From Patagioenas fasciata (taxonomy: Eukaryota; Chordata; Aves; Columbiformes; Columbidae), in NCBI RefSeq assembly GCF_037038585.1, contig NC_092520.1:17801001-17865000 (forward strand): DNA of 64,000 nucleotides, in the 5' to 3' direction. Position 1 is the stretch's first letter. Every line of letters begins with the position of its first letter. Below are positions 1 to 14,460 of the stretch, piece after piece. The notes below the pieces were generated by a model, which worked only from the letters and a program-made list of their open reading frames with translations, searched no databases and was not told the DNA's origin. A program made the position numbers and the translations under genes.

Positions 1-1888
1 CATCAAAGAGCTATGCTGGAGAGCCTCTCCTCTCATGGCTGATGCCTGCCTGGCTAGCACAGATGCCTTGTGGTAATGAGGATAGTAATGCTTACTCTGA
101 GAGCTTTATTAAATCCTAACCATCTCTTCTTTGTCTTAATAAATAAATATTTATACTCCGTGTATACATTGCCTGCAGCGTCTCTTTAAGCACAGTGAAT
201 ATTTGTCAAAATGGCCCAGAAACAAAGCAGGATCCTTTACTTAAGGAAACAAAGTGGCCTTTGAATCCCATCATGCTTACTCAGGTGTGTCCTGTAGGGA
301 TCATGGCTGCTGTTCATCCTGGGATGCTCTTGGGGACCAAATTTACCACCTTACCCTACAATCTTCTCAGGCTGTTATTAGGACACTGTTAAGCATTAGC
401 CAGTCTGTCTCAAAACTGTGTTATGAAAACACCTGGATGCACTTTGCTGCTCTTCATTAGTATAGCCAGGCATAAGCTGGTGGGAGCCGTCACTAGTAAC
501 GGACAGCAAGAAACTCTCTGAAGTCACCTTTATTTTACATTCATTATTTGGCCTTCTGACCCTAAAATTACTGGCTAGAAACACATTAATGGACTAGTGG
601 GCTTAATGGTATTCATGAAGGTCCCGGTGCACATTCCCTGTTCAGCACAGGTAACCACACAGCATGCACGGAGCGTGTGAGTCTGTCCCTTGCACGGCAT
701 CCGCGAAGCTGCCTGCTGCCCCTCAGCCTGTGCTTCGCCCCACGCCTCCCCTCGTCATACATTTCCATGGGGGTCCATGGGATCTGACATCAGCAAATCA
801 GATATAATCTCAATAAAGCAGTTTGCATGGACCACTGTGGGTATTTCCTATACTCTGTTTTATCTATCACCAGCTTCACCCACCTTCACTCTTATTAAAT
901 GTTTGATCTTACCCCTCTTTTTTCTTCCCCAAATACTTGCCTCTTCCTCTGCATTCATGTGGTTTCTCTCTTGTCTTAAAGCTCTTCCCAGTCTGGAAAT
1001 GCTGCTCATTACTTACAATCACAGTACCTTCTTTTAAGCAGGAGTGCAAAATGTCTCCTTCTCTGACAGAGGAGCTGAGTTCATGTGTATGTCCTGATTT
1101 CAGAGACATTTACATGGTCTAAATCTTGCCCTTAGTCTTTGTGGTCAGGATCCCAGGTTGGTAAATCAAGCAATTATGTTTTAAGAGATTGCAGATTAGG
1201 ATTTAAAAATATGACATTTAAATTCAAATTAGCACAAAATGACTGCAATTTTGGTATGAAATAAGCAAGTTATAAATTTGATGTATTAAACACTGTAATT
1301 TTCTCTAAATTTTATGTTGAAGTTGTATTTTCAATGATTTATGACGATACTTAATTTCATCTTTCAGTATTTTCCAAAAGGTTTTGTATAACCAAAAGAT
1401 GCATCATTTCCCTAGGAGGCTGAATAGTTGTTAGAAGAAATAATTGCTTGCATACTGATCTATTCACATTTGGAGAAGTGTTCACATTTCTGAAATGATT
1501 CTGAACTCAGAAATGGTTCAGATTTATCTATTTATTTTTTCCCCAAAACCTCGAATGCTCTTGGCCCATAATTCCCAAGATGTCCAATGTAAAATAAAAC
1601 CTTTTTCTTGATGGTTAAGTCATTCAGCTGGAGTAAAATATCAAAATATGGGCGCTGGTCTCAAGCAGCAGTATAACTGTCTGTTGAAACAGAAGCCAGA
1701 TTCCACACCTTCTCCTTCCCAACCTAGCACTTCTTATGGACAAGACCCATCCTGGATTGGTCCTTTTGGTCACTACCTCTTGCACCAATGTTGCCCTTTG
1801 TCCTGCTCACCCTGTTTGGCAGTCAGAATACTTATCTATAAAATCGGTCATCTCAGGAATGATCACGAAATCCAAGTTATCTCACTGG
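1..1888. other. Intergenic sequence left of MSANTD4
   Basis: AT-rich sequence with no recognisable gene. Short open frames exist (for example 690-1037 plus) but have biased, non-domain composition and no splice context that I can defend. By known synteny the next gene to the left would be GRIA4, but I see no GRIA4 exon here. Part of this stretch could belong to a long MSANTD4 3' UTR. Confidence 0.5.
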
Positions 1889-1960
1889 AATCATAGGATT
1901 GTTTAGGTTGGAAAAGACCTTTAAGATCATTGAGTCTAACTGCTAACCTAACACTAGGTT
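1889..1960 (-). mobile_element. CR1 LINE 3' end fragment
   Basis: The plus strand begins with an AATCATAGGATT-type motif and continues with GGTTGGAAAAGACCTTTAAG, ATCATTGAGTC and a CTAACCTAACACT block. This is the reverse complement of the 3' end of an avian CR1 of the kind also seen at 51704 and 56922. The fragment stops where the LTR at 1961 begins, so it is about 70 bp long and coding-free. Confidence 0.75.
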
Positions 1961-2904
1961 TGGTAGTAGGGAGCTACGGGGATGGCTTCTCTGAGAAGCT
2001 GCTAGGACCTTCCCCTGTGTCTGAAAGTGCCAATGCCAGCCAGCTCCAAGGCAGGCCCACTGCTGGCCAAGGCTGAGCCCATTAGCAATGATGATAGCAC
2101 CTCTGGGATAACATACTTAACAAGTGGAAAAAAAGCTACTGAACAGCAACAGCTGGAAGAGAGGAGTGAGAATACGTGAGAGAAAAGACTCTGCAGACAC
2201 CAGGGTCAGAGAAGGAGGAGGGCAGGAGGTGCTCCAGGTGCCAGAGTAGAGATTCCCCTTGCAGCCTGTAGTGCAGACCATGGTGAGGCTGCCTGACTCC
2301 TGCAGCCCATGGAGGTCTGTGGTGGAGTAGATCTCCACCTGCAGCCTGGGGAAGGGCCCACACCAGAGCAGGTGGGTGCCTGAAGGACTACACTTCGTGA
2401 AAAGGACCCAGGCTGGAGCAGTTAATGAAGAACTACAGCCCACGGGAAAGACTCATGTTGGAGAAGTTCATGGAGGACTGTCTCCCATGGGAGGTACCCC
2501 ACGCTGGAGCAGGGGAAGAGTGTGAGGAGTCCTCCCCCTGAGGAGGAAGAAGCAGCAGAAACGTGTGATGAGCAAACCACAAACCCCATTCCCCATTCTC
2601 ATGCCACTCAGGGGGAAGAGGCAGAGAAATCAGGAGCAAAGGTCAGCCCAGGAAAAGGGAAGGATAGGGGAAGGTGTTTTAAGACTTGGTTTTATTTCTC
2701 ATTATCCTGCTCTGACTGGTAGTACATTAAATTTCCCTGAGTTGAGTCTGTTTTGCCCATGACAGTAATTGCGAGTGATTTCTCCCTGTCCTTATCTCAA
2801 TCCCCAAGCCTTTCATTGTATTTTTCTCCCCTGTTCAGCTGAGGAAGGGAGTGACAGAGCAGCTTGGTGGGCACTTGGTGCCCAGCTGCGGTCAACCCAT
2901 CACA
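1961..2904 (+). mobile_element. Solo-LTR-like avian ERV copy (probably ERVL-type)
   Basis: The block starts TGGTAG and ends CATCACA, so it has TG...CA ends. It carries a CATACTTAA TATA-like stretch near 2110, a long array of GCAGCCC/GGAGCAG-rich near-repeats, and a poly(A)-like region near 2725. Its last part reads GTCCTTATCTCAATCCC then CAGCTGAGGAAGGGAGTGA and GTCAACCC. I recognise this as a common avian LTR; assigning it to ERVL is from memory. No gag, pol or env region is attached. It looks old and decayed. I found no clear target-site duplication. Confidence 0.6.
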
Positions 2905-2942
2905 TCCAGGAAATAGAATCTCAGATACACTTACCCCTTGGG

Positions 2943-2989
2943 CATTTCTATCCAGCTATCCATTTCTATCCAGCTATCCATTTCTATCC
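2943..2989. repeat. 18-bp tandem repeat, about 2.6 copies
   Basis: The unit CATTTCTATCCAGCTATC occurs at 2943 and 2961 and partly at 2979, with no differences between copies. It lies just outside the right end of the LTR at 1961-2904. Confidence 0.85.
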
Positions 2990-3014
2990 TTTTTCTCAAG
3001 TAAGTGCTGGTCGG

Positions 3015-3046
3015 TTTAAGTCCTGTTCTGTTTAAGTCCTGTTCTG
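3015..3046. repeat. 16-bp tandem duplication
   Basis: The unit TTTAAGTCCTGTTCTG is present twice in a row (3015-3030 and 3031-3046) without differences, 26 bp after the previous tandem repeat. Confidence 0.85.
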
Positions 3047-4545
3047 AGTGCCTCACCTGATCTACTACACTGAAAATACAGATACAAGAAACTTCGGGGT
3101 GCTACAGTGTTGAGTATCAAGCTTCCTCTTCATGTGTAGCCCTGTTTCTCTGTGAAGAAACACAGTCTCAAGGGTATTTTTGGATTGTACTAGTCAAATT
3201 TATTTCCACTGTAGAAGCACACTTGTTTCAGTAATAAAAAAATAACATTTTCTTTGCAGAATAAAAGTAATCCTGTAGTGGTATAAATATATTTACTTGC
3301 ACAAGAATCCATGTAAGTCACTCAACATATATTCAGATTTAATATTTTCATAGTTGTAAATTTCAAATGGAGTCAACAAAAGATAATTACTTGCAGAAAG
3401 ATGAGAAAGGTGAAGTCTGGCTCAGTTGGGATAGAAACATATGAAATAATAGCTTGGGTTAAGTATAATTATTTTAAATAAATACACTGCTTATGAAATA
3501 TACTGACAGCCTTCAGCACTGACCATTTCTGTTTGTCTAATTAAAACACACTACATGTTGTCAGCCACCGAAGTCTCTTCTGGCTGCCTCTTGGACACTA
3601 CCTCGGTGCTGGCCACGCAGAACCAACATTGTGAGTGTTACTGCTCAGCCCAGTGCTCCTTAGTCTCTGCTTACCCTCTACATCTCCACGACCAAGACTC
3701 CCACCGCCAGCTACTGTCTTTCAAGGAAGAAACCAGGGCTAGCAAATTACTTCAGGAGGCCATCAGAGATTCATCAGACAGCACACCTGATCAATCAGTA
3801 AGTCCCTATGCTATACTATGACAAGTGCCATATTCCATACAGCATTATTAATGGGCTGGTGCAACCAGCGGTCCAGCTTATAGTAGGTAGGATTGATGTG
3901 TAACTTTATGTAGCATGAATACTTCATGCAAAAGGTAGAATACTATTTTTCTGCACTCCCATTCAGTTCAAGCTGTGGAACAACAGTAAACATAACTGTG
4001 GTAAACTTAACTCGTACTTTAACTTCTACATAATTCTTGAATTCTTTTTCCAATTGGTGAGTTTGAAAAAAAAAAAAAAAACCAAAACACGGAAATTAAG
4101 TTAAATGAATCAATTACATCATGTATCTGCATTATTGTTTTCTAACTTATTTACTGTGTGGGCTACTGTCAGCACCATGCCCTCACAACGTACGTTAATT
4201 TATTGCGATCCTTCCTTACTGTTAGTACAGTGAAAAAATTACACAAGGTTCAGCCTTGATTCTTCTCAATATGACTATGAGAGGACACCAAACTAATACA
4301 ACACAATACTGAGGACAAGAGAACATAACACTTCTTTCTGATACACTGAAAAGCAATTTCACACATAAACTCATGTATGTAGGCACACTGACATATTCAG
4401 CACCATTTTTTTTTCTTTTTTAGTTTAACATCAACATTCAACCCCGAACAGATGAATGTTAAACCTCTAGGACAGTTTCAGTACCAAGAAAAGAACTACC
4501 TCTATTTTACAAACATCAAAATACTAACGTTGACACTTGAGAAGT
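3047..4545 (-). other. MSANTD4: Probable MSANTD4 3' UTR and flank
   Basis: No coding exon is recognised between the MSANTD4 stop codon and the LTR cluster. The minus strand has several AATAAA signals, one at 4204-4199 and one near 3200, so the 3' end of the message cannot be fixed from sequence alone. An 88-codon open frame lies on the opposite strand at 3555-3821; I do not recognise its product. A run of A lies near 4066-4081. Confidence 0.4.
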
Positions 4546-7267
<2,722 letters not shown>

Positions 7268-8239
7268 TTAAAAGCCTATGAAAGCAGAGCTCAGTTCTTG
7301 TGAAGTGAATTTTCTCTTCACTTTGTAGTATTTTCCTATTTGTCAGGCTTCCTAAGAGAAAAAGAGCAAACAACATAAATCTCCAATGCATACAGTGTAT
7401 TTTCATTTAACGAACTTGAACCCTAAGTCATCATTTAAGAAACGCATATTTTGAACTGATTGTTCATTCCATAGAAGAAAACCGTTTTGTTAAACTCTGA
7501 ATATAAAGTAGCTATAGATAGCTTCTCTAATCTCATATGAATTATAAATCCATTAATATACCCATGTCACAAACCGTTAAGGTTGAGTTGATATTTCCAT
7601 TATAAAAACACAGGTATTTGCTTTCAACTCTTATTAGAGTTTTGCCAGTTGGGATTTGCTTAAGGCTGAAATATGACATACAAATTCCAGTTCGAATGCT
7701 AAATTATTTCCAAAAGAAGCTAGAATTGTTATATCATTACTTCAAACACATGAAATGTTTAGGGGACTGAAATTTCTGAGACATTTTTAACAAGACATCA
7801 TTTCTATTAAAAAAAAAAAAAAGTAGATTAATATGAAAAGTGAAGTTTTTAGAGGCTGTTCTTACTGAGCTTTATCACAGAAAAAGAACTGGAGCAATTC
7901 TGCTGAATGTCAGAACATAACTACTATTTCGAACAAATGTCATGCATTAGAGATGTTTTAACAGCAGCTAGATTTACGAGTAAGTCACTACATGCCCATG
8001 GTAAAGCCCTCCTCTATCCTCCTTACACTGCAAAACACCTAGTGTCAGATGTGAGGGCAGGTTGAAAGTTCATTCAGTCTTCTACCTTCGGCAATAGCTG
8101 GTCCTGTGCCCAATGCTGAAGAGAACACTAAACCCCATAACACACCTGACAGACTGTGCGCAGCTCTGTGCAGAAAGTGGGAAGTCTGAGTGGGAGAAAC
8201 GGGGGACTATTAATGCAGTGATGAATATATCATAGACCA

Positions 8240-8405
8240 TACCCTGTTTTCCCCAAAATACAACAGGGTCTTTTATTAATTTTTAGTCCAAAAGATGCTT
8301 ACTTTTCTACATTTATAGCTGCCTGGACACTATTTAAATTGATGTTTTTTATGACCTGTAACTAGGGTTTATTTTTGGAGTAGGGCTTATATTTCAAGCG
8401 TCCTC
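8240..8405. mobile_element. MITE-like DNA transposon remnant
   Basis: The segment starts TACCCTGTTTTCCCCAAAAT, followed by GGTCTTTTATTAATTTTTAG, CCAAAAGATGC and a later GGTTTATTTTTGGAGTAGGG with CTTATATTTC. Alternating 'CCCCAAAATA' and 'TTATTTTTGG' inverted motifs are typical of short non-autonomous elements found in reptile and bird genomes. The right end is unclear because a minisatellite interrupts it; a TTTATTTTGGAC at about 8581 may be the far end. Family not assigned. Confidence 0.35.
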
Positions 8406-8406
8406 A

Positions 8407-8502
8407 AAACGAACACACAAACGAACACACAAACGAACACACAAACGAACACACAAACGAACACACAAACGAACACACAAACGAACACACAAACGAACAC
8501 AC
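8407..8502. repeat. 12-bp minisatellite, eight copies
   Basis: The unit AAACGAACACAC is repeated eight times in succession without visible variation, then runs into ACACAAC. The copies look identical, which suggests recent expansion and likely length polymorphism. Confidence 0.95.
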
Positions 8503-8627
8503 ACAACTAAACCAAAACTGAAAGCAGAGACTGAAAATGAAAAATGTTTCTTGATCAGACTGTTTGGTTCAACTTAGGATTTATTTTGGACTTTCTTTTG
8601 TTCCACGCTACCTACCACTTCAGGTAG

Positions 8628-9147
8628 AGTTATGGTTTAACCCAGCAGGCAGCTAAACACCACACAGTTGTTCTCTCACTCCCCTCACAGCAGGATGGGA
8701 GAATTGGGAAAAAGGTAAATCTTGTGGGTTGAGGTAAAGATAGTTTAATAAGACAGAAAAGGGAAAACAATAATAATAATGATAAAAGAATATATCAAAA
8801 CAAGTGCTGCACAATGCAATCACTCACCACCCACTGACTAATGCCCAGCCCATGCCTGAGCACCAGCTGCTGCCCCCAGGTTTTTATTCAACATGACATC
8901 CTATGGTCTGAAATATCCCGTTGGCCAGTTTGTGTCAGCTCTCCCAGTTGTGTCCCCTCCCAGCTTTTTGTGCACCCCCAGCCTCCTCGCTGGCAGGGTA
9001 GTATGAGAAGCTGACTTAGAGTAAGCACTGCTCAGCAAAAACTAAAACGTCAGCATGTTATCAACATTATTCTCATTTTAAATGCAAAATGCTGCACTGT
9101 ACCAGCTGCTAGGAAAAAAAAACTCTATCCCAGCCAAAACCAGGACG
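8628..9147 (-). mobile_element. Solo LTR of an avian endogenous retrovirus
   Basis: On the minus strand the block opens with CCTGGTTTTGGCTGGGATAG, continues through a CACTTGTTTTG region and a TATTAAAC poly(A)-type signal, and closes with TGGGTTAAACCATAA. This is the reverse complement of a widespread avian LTR family, about 520 bp long. The pentamer GGTAG stands at 8623-8627 and again at 9148-9152, as expected of a target-site duplication. No internal viral genes are attached, so it is a solo LTR. It looks moderately old. The family name is uncertain. Confidence 0.7.
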
Positions 9148-9833
9148 GGTAGGTTTAAAAGGTTTTAAACCAAGGAAGCCAGTGATTCACTACACAGTAC
9201 TTACAGTTTCAAGCTGTTATGTTTATTCACTATTAATCTAGTATAGACTTCTTGTCCACCTGAAGCAAATAGCTTGCAGATTATATATTTGGTTGCTACT
9301 GAATAATGGACTTAATCCTTAAGTAACTCTCCCCCAGCTGTACAGGATTCTTAAATTATTAAGTCTTTTTTTCTCCTGAACTTGGTTAAAACATACACAT
9401 CAGAACATTACACAAAAACTCAGTTTGGGGGACAATGCATGTAATAGATTAGACATTTTTGATATCATGCAACATTCTTTCATAAGGAAAACATAAGTAT
9501 GTTGGCATCAAATACTTTTTTTAAATATTGCATTCAGGAAACTACTTGGGTTTATTACTTCTCATTAAAATATCACCCTCACTTTGAATCCATTTATTTG
9601 TGATGGTTACTAGCTAGCAAATATGCAAAACCATGTCACTAGAAGAAATCAACTGCATAAAGCATGAGCTTGCATTAGCATGGACCACTCTAGTGTCCTC
9701 CCATGTGGTTATCCAGCACTTCTGACTCTCCAGACTCCAGCTAGAAGCTGCACGTTCCTGTGTAAGATGCATGAAACTTCCTGCCCTTCTGAAAATAAAA
9801 TACTAATAGGTTAAGAAAAGGGGATTAAAAAAA

Positions 9834-9852
9834 AATATATATATATATATAT
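9834..9852. repeat. Short AT dinucleotide run
   Basis: About nine AT units follow a run of A. Confidence 0.8.
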
Positions 9853-12670
9853 GAAACCTACTGTTTTAATGGACACCCTGACATGACCAGTACTAAAAAA
9901 AAATGCTGGTTTTAAAAAAAAATCAGATTCATAACACAACACAGCACTGTAACTGCTAGAACTACACAAAATTTTTCTGAGACCTTTTGTCTGATCTTTA
10001 AGCATCTCCCTTAACCTTCACTGTTATAAGTTTATGACAAAAAGATACTTGTGATTTCAAGGATGCAGCATCGTGTTTACTTGCCTGGCAGTAAATCAAT
10101 TGATTTGGCATTTGCTGTGCTTTTCAAATGTGAATTACAGCATTATTGCTTTTCTGTTATTATGGTAACTAAATCTCTTGACCTATGTATCAAATTATCA
10201 AATTCTAAGTTTACCTTGTACAAGTGGTGTTTATATATGGGGTTTTTTTTGGTGTTTTTTGCATGTGCGTGTTTTGTTTTTTTCTAACTTTTAAAAAGTC
10301 ACCGGGCAGGTAAACTCTTCAGAAAAGTTACCCAGACACAGAACAAATTAAGAGCACATTTAGAAAATTCACTGCTAATAAGGCAATTATTCTGGACTGA
10401 TAGATACATAGATAAAGCCAGGATTCCTGTTTACTGGGGAAGGACCAAACGTTCATATTTTTACACTGGCTTTAGAAACACACATGTTTGCACTTAACCT
10501 GTTTGCAGGGTGCGAAGTGTGTGTGAAAGATTCAGAGGTATCCATTTTGAGCTGGTCTTCCAGGTAAAAAGAATTACATAAAAGATCTTACATGCAATAT
10601 CAGTTTCACAAGAATAATAGTTATTCTTACTTGTCACTACCAAGACACTGAACCTCCATTTATAAGGCCACACTTCTTTCTACTGAAATTAGTAAAAATT
10701 CACATTTGATTTTAAGCATGTACTTAAGCGAACATTCAAGTACTTTAACTGGAAAAATGGGTCAGACTTTCCCAAGTACTTGCCAGTTGGATATGTCAAA
10801 CTCTTGAAAATACTAGTGTATCCTTAAGTGTCTCTTAAGGTACCTAAACATCAGATTTCTGCTGAGTCACAGTCATTTTCATCTCAATATATACACTGGC
10901 TGAGTCCTTGACTCAGCCCCAGCTGGGATGAACAAGGTTCTGGTCATTCCCCAATAACGGGGAACCACAGGATTTTAAGAGACAAACACGGTATCTTTAT
11001 TTACCCTGGCCCTCCCTAGATCTCTCACTGCTAGCACAGCAGGATAAAGTGGGCACAATCACAGGAAAACACACACATAGAGCTTTCAAATAAAATTTTC
11101 AACGCTATTTTCTAAATATAATTCTACACAAATGAGGAAGACACAGCCAGCCAAGCTTTCACTTTGGCTCCAGAGAAGGCAGAGAGTTAAAACACACAAC
11201 TCTCAGGTTATCCTGTGGTCAGTCTCACTGCTCCTTGTGCAGGTGTTGTGCATCACCCATCTGATCGCTTCAGCCACTCTTTGGGAAGTGCCTGATCTTG
11301 GTTTCAGATTTCATGCCACAAACCAAACACATAACCTTTAAAAATTATAATACTAACTTGGAAACTACTGGTATCCAATTCCTTTATTAAAGTTTTCTTT
11401 TAGACTTATTTTTTTTCTTCTAGAACATGTCTGATACAAGCCCCTGGATTTCCCAGTAAAACAGCAGCAAAGCCTACCTATCTTAAACTCCATGACTACT
11501 ATCTTCCAACTGGTAAGGACATCTTACCTTTTATAACTCTTTCCTTTTGGAAAGCATATTGCCTCCTTAAATACGATTCCTTTCTTATTAATATAAATCG
11601 GTGTTAACAAATTGATTTAAGGTTATATTGACTCCCAAAGTCAGATCAACTCTATTGTGGCAGCGTTCACTTTTCTGATATATTAACTAAAAAGCATTAT
11701 TATCTAACTAAAGCTGATGTTTGGAATATTCTGTTTTCTGACATTGCAAAATGGTCTACAGGACATTACTCTCTACCAAAAGAGGACATAGATCATGTTT
11801 AAGTTTTGCTTTGATATTAAGTCTAAAACATGAAATGCATACATTTGGGGAAAAAAAAAAAGTAGATAGTCATTGTAGTTTTGCCAGAATCAGAACTGTA
11901 ACTGCTCTACATTTTAGTGTCTTTAGCAGACAACTCCAAAGTAAATAATATTTTCCGAGTTCTCCGATTGGGAAGATGGGCAGTTCACTCAGAAGAAGTG
12001 CGTGGAGATAAGAGCAGAGGTGAAAACAAAATTTTTCGGTCGGGTCAAACAACTTGCACCACTATGAAGGTAAGAGAAGATAACTGCAAGAAAATAAATT
12101 TTAAAAATTTCTTCTCAACTATATGACCAAAAGCATTTCTGTAACATGACCAAAGACATCAGTTACCTGGCAAGGAATAGCTACAGTCTTGTCAAGTGAC
12201 AGAAAAATCCCTGGGAAATAACACAGGATGTAAACAGCCCATTACGTGACCAGCCATGCACCCATCTCACAGCATGGTACGAGCTACAAACGCAAAATGT
12301 ACATTTTCACCGTTTGGGCAGAAACATAAAGTGCTGGCTAGAAAAAAAGAAGCTATTCTGATCACACGAGAGCAGAAAGATTTCAAGGGTCTTCCAGGAA
12401 AGAGGACAACACGGAGCTATGGGACTGATGCAGCCCTGTCAGGCCAGAAGCAACCTACAATCAAGAAGGTCCTTACCACTGGACTAAAGAAACACAAACT
12501 ATTTGTTCAGATTGAAATTAAGCAAGTATTACAAAACTAAGCTGAACACTCCATAAACGGAACACACACACACTGAATAATTTTGATGTAATTAACAAGA
12601 GGCATCTGCCGTTCTGTCTCTGTATCTTTGTGTCTCTTTTGCTCACACCTTACTGTATCTGTGCTGGACC

Positions 12671-12735
12671 AACAAAAACCAACCAAACAAAACAAACAAA
12701 CAAACAAAAACAAACACACACAACAAAAACACTAA
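12671..12735. repeat. CAAA-rich low-complexity tract
   Basis: Irregular AAAC/CAAA units, ending in a CACACACAAC stretch, with no pyrimidine except C over most of the run. Confidence 0.85.
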
Positions 12736-13279
12736 ACCAGCAAGCAAAATAACCCACAAACATGCATTCCCCAGGACTCAAGAATTGTTGCTAGCATCAA
12801 ACATTAACTATGCTCTAGAAAAATTATTACTTTTTAGACTATGATGTCTTTATGACTTGCCTTTTCTTTCTTTTTTTTAATTTTTTTTTTTTATGTTTTT
12901 AAACTTTCAGAACTTACAATTTCAGGGAAAAAAACCCACAACTTTAAATTGGGAGGACCTGCTACCTTTTTTTAAATGAAATTTGAGAGTCTGATCTTTG
13001 CATGGTACTAGAGCCTAGAGATCTCTGGAAAACTTCATATGTGATGGCTACCTTGGGTTGGAACAACTCATGCTTTGGTATCAAGAGAGGCTTTAGTACG
13101 GGAGGATCTGGGTGCTAATGAAGACATCACCAAACGATCAGGCCTTCTACAAGAAGCTCGTGGTTTGAAAAGGCAAGCACTAAAGGGAACCAACGACACC
13201 TAAAAGGATAATTCAATGAAACAGAGAGGCAGTACCGAGGATGTAAAGCAGCGGCAGATTCAGGCTGTTGAATCCACAG

Positions 13280-14460
13280 ATTCATCAGTAAAAAGTTCCC
13301 CTGCAAGAGCAACGGCCGTGAACGGGAGAAAACCTGCCCCCGAGCAGGCGCGCACCCTGCAGGGCTGGAGGGGGCACAGCGCCCCGCTCCGCGCCGCCGG
13401 GCAACGGGGAGGCGGGGCCGGCCGGGTCCCGCCAGGAGCAGCAAGACGCCCTGCGGGGAAGGCAACAAAGGAAGGCCGGGGCACAGGCGGCTGCCCCGGC
13501 TGGCGACCCCGAGCCCCGCCGGGCCTGTTCCGCCAGGGCGACAGCGCCCAGAGCGTGGCTGCGGGGGCACCCCCGCCCTGACCCCGCGGAGCAGGTGGGC
13601 CCACGACCCACGCCGTAGGCCGAGGCCACCCCGGGAAGTGACTGGGCGGCGAGACCCTGCGCCTCTCCGAGGAGGAGGATGAGGAGGAGCAGGGCGGACC
13701 TGCGGGGCTCCCGAGGCGGACGGCGGACAACCGCCTCACTGCCCGCAGGGGCCGAGGGCGGCGAAGCCCCACCGCGCTTCCCCCACAAAGGGGCCGGAGG
13801 CTGCCCGCACCCCGCGCGTGGAGCAACCCCACAGGGGAGGCGGCTGCGTCAGCCCCGCCGAGGACCGGGCCGGTCCCGCTCCCCACCCGCTCGGATCCCC
13901 GGGGAGCCGCGCGAACTACTCACCTGCGCCCAACTCTCCCCTCTGGGTCGCCGGCCCTTTAACAGCCAACGCCCTCCCATTGGGCGAGCTGCATGCCTGT
14001 CAGTTCTTCCCGCACGTCTATTGGTAGCCTACGTCCGCCACTTCTCCGTCCCGCCCTGACGCGCCAGGCGGGCCGGAGTCCCCCACATACGCTTTGAGCG
14101 CTACACCCTCCCTCCCAGAGGGGCCGCCAGCGGTTGTACGCAGCCCCAGACAGGATTGGCTACACCCTCTGCTTGTCTTTCGCATATCTGTCGATAATTG
14201 GCTAGTGCCTTTCAGGGCCCGCCTCTACCCTCAATGAGCTTCCGGCGGCGGGGATGTCGCCGGGTTACGGAGGAGTCAGACAGGGTGGTCCCGGCGCTGC
14301 CTGCCCGCTTTGTCTGGGGAGCGGTGCAATGGGCCACCCGAAGGTGATGGGTGATGGTGGACGGTCTGTAAGGTGTGGGGGAAGCTTGGCCTCTTGGGGC
14401 TCCTCCCCGCGGTGCGCCCTGCGGCCGGAGCCCTAAGCCGAGGGGCCGGATTTGCCCCTG
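13280..14460. promoter_or_regulatory. MSANTD4: CpG island, inferred MSANTD4 promoter
   Basis: The sequence changes abruptly from AT-rich to GC-rich with dense CpG, then back near 14460. Four ATTGG pentamers (CCAAT on the minus strand) lie at 13979, 14020, 14155 and 14197, that is, two pairs with 41- and 42-bp spacing. A TTCCGG ETS-like core lies near 14230. A consensus minus-strand donor, CAG then GTGAGT, falls at 13923-13918. Together these fit a housekeeping promoter driving MSANTD4 leftward. Transcription may also start rightward; I see no convincing protein in that direction. Confidence 0.7.
13924..14040 (-). other. MSANTD4: Inferred non-coding exon 1 of MSANTD4
   Basis: Only the 3' edge is supported: GGCGCAG then donor GTGAGTAGTT at 13923. 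The 5' edge at about 14040 is arbitrary; the transcription start could lie anywhere up to about 14240. No coding content is claimed. Confidence 0.4.

Noticed and set aside
690-1037. A 115-codon frame at the left edge, considered as a GRIA4 exon or other gene
   Set aside because: No similarity to the GRIA4 C terminus as I know it, no splice sites in a sensible frame.
13260-13886. Long open frames (up to 208 codons) on both strands in the MSANTD4 CpG island
   Set aside because: They arise from GC-rich, stop-poor sequence; the composition is Pro/Arg/Gly/Ala with no domain, and overlapping frames are equally open.
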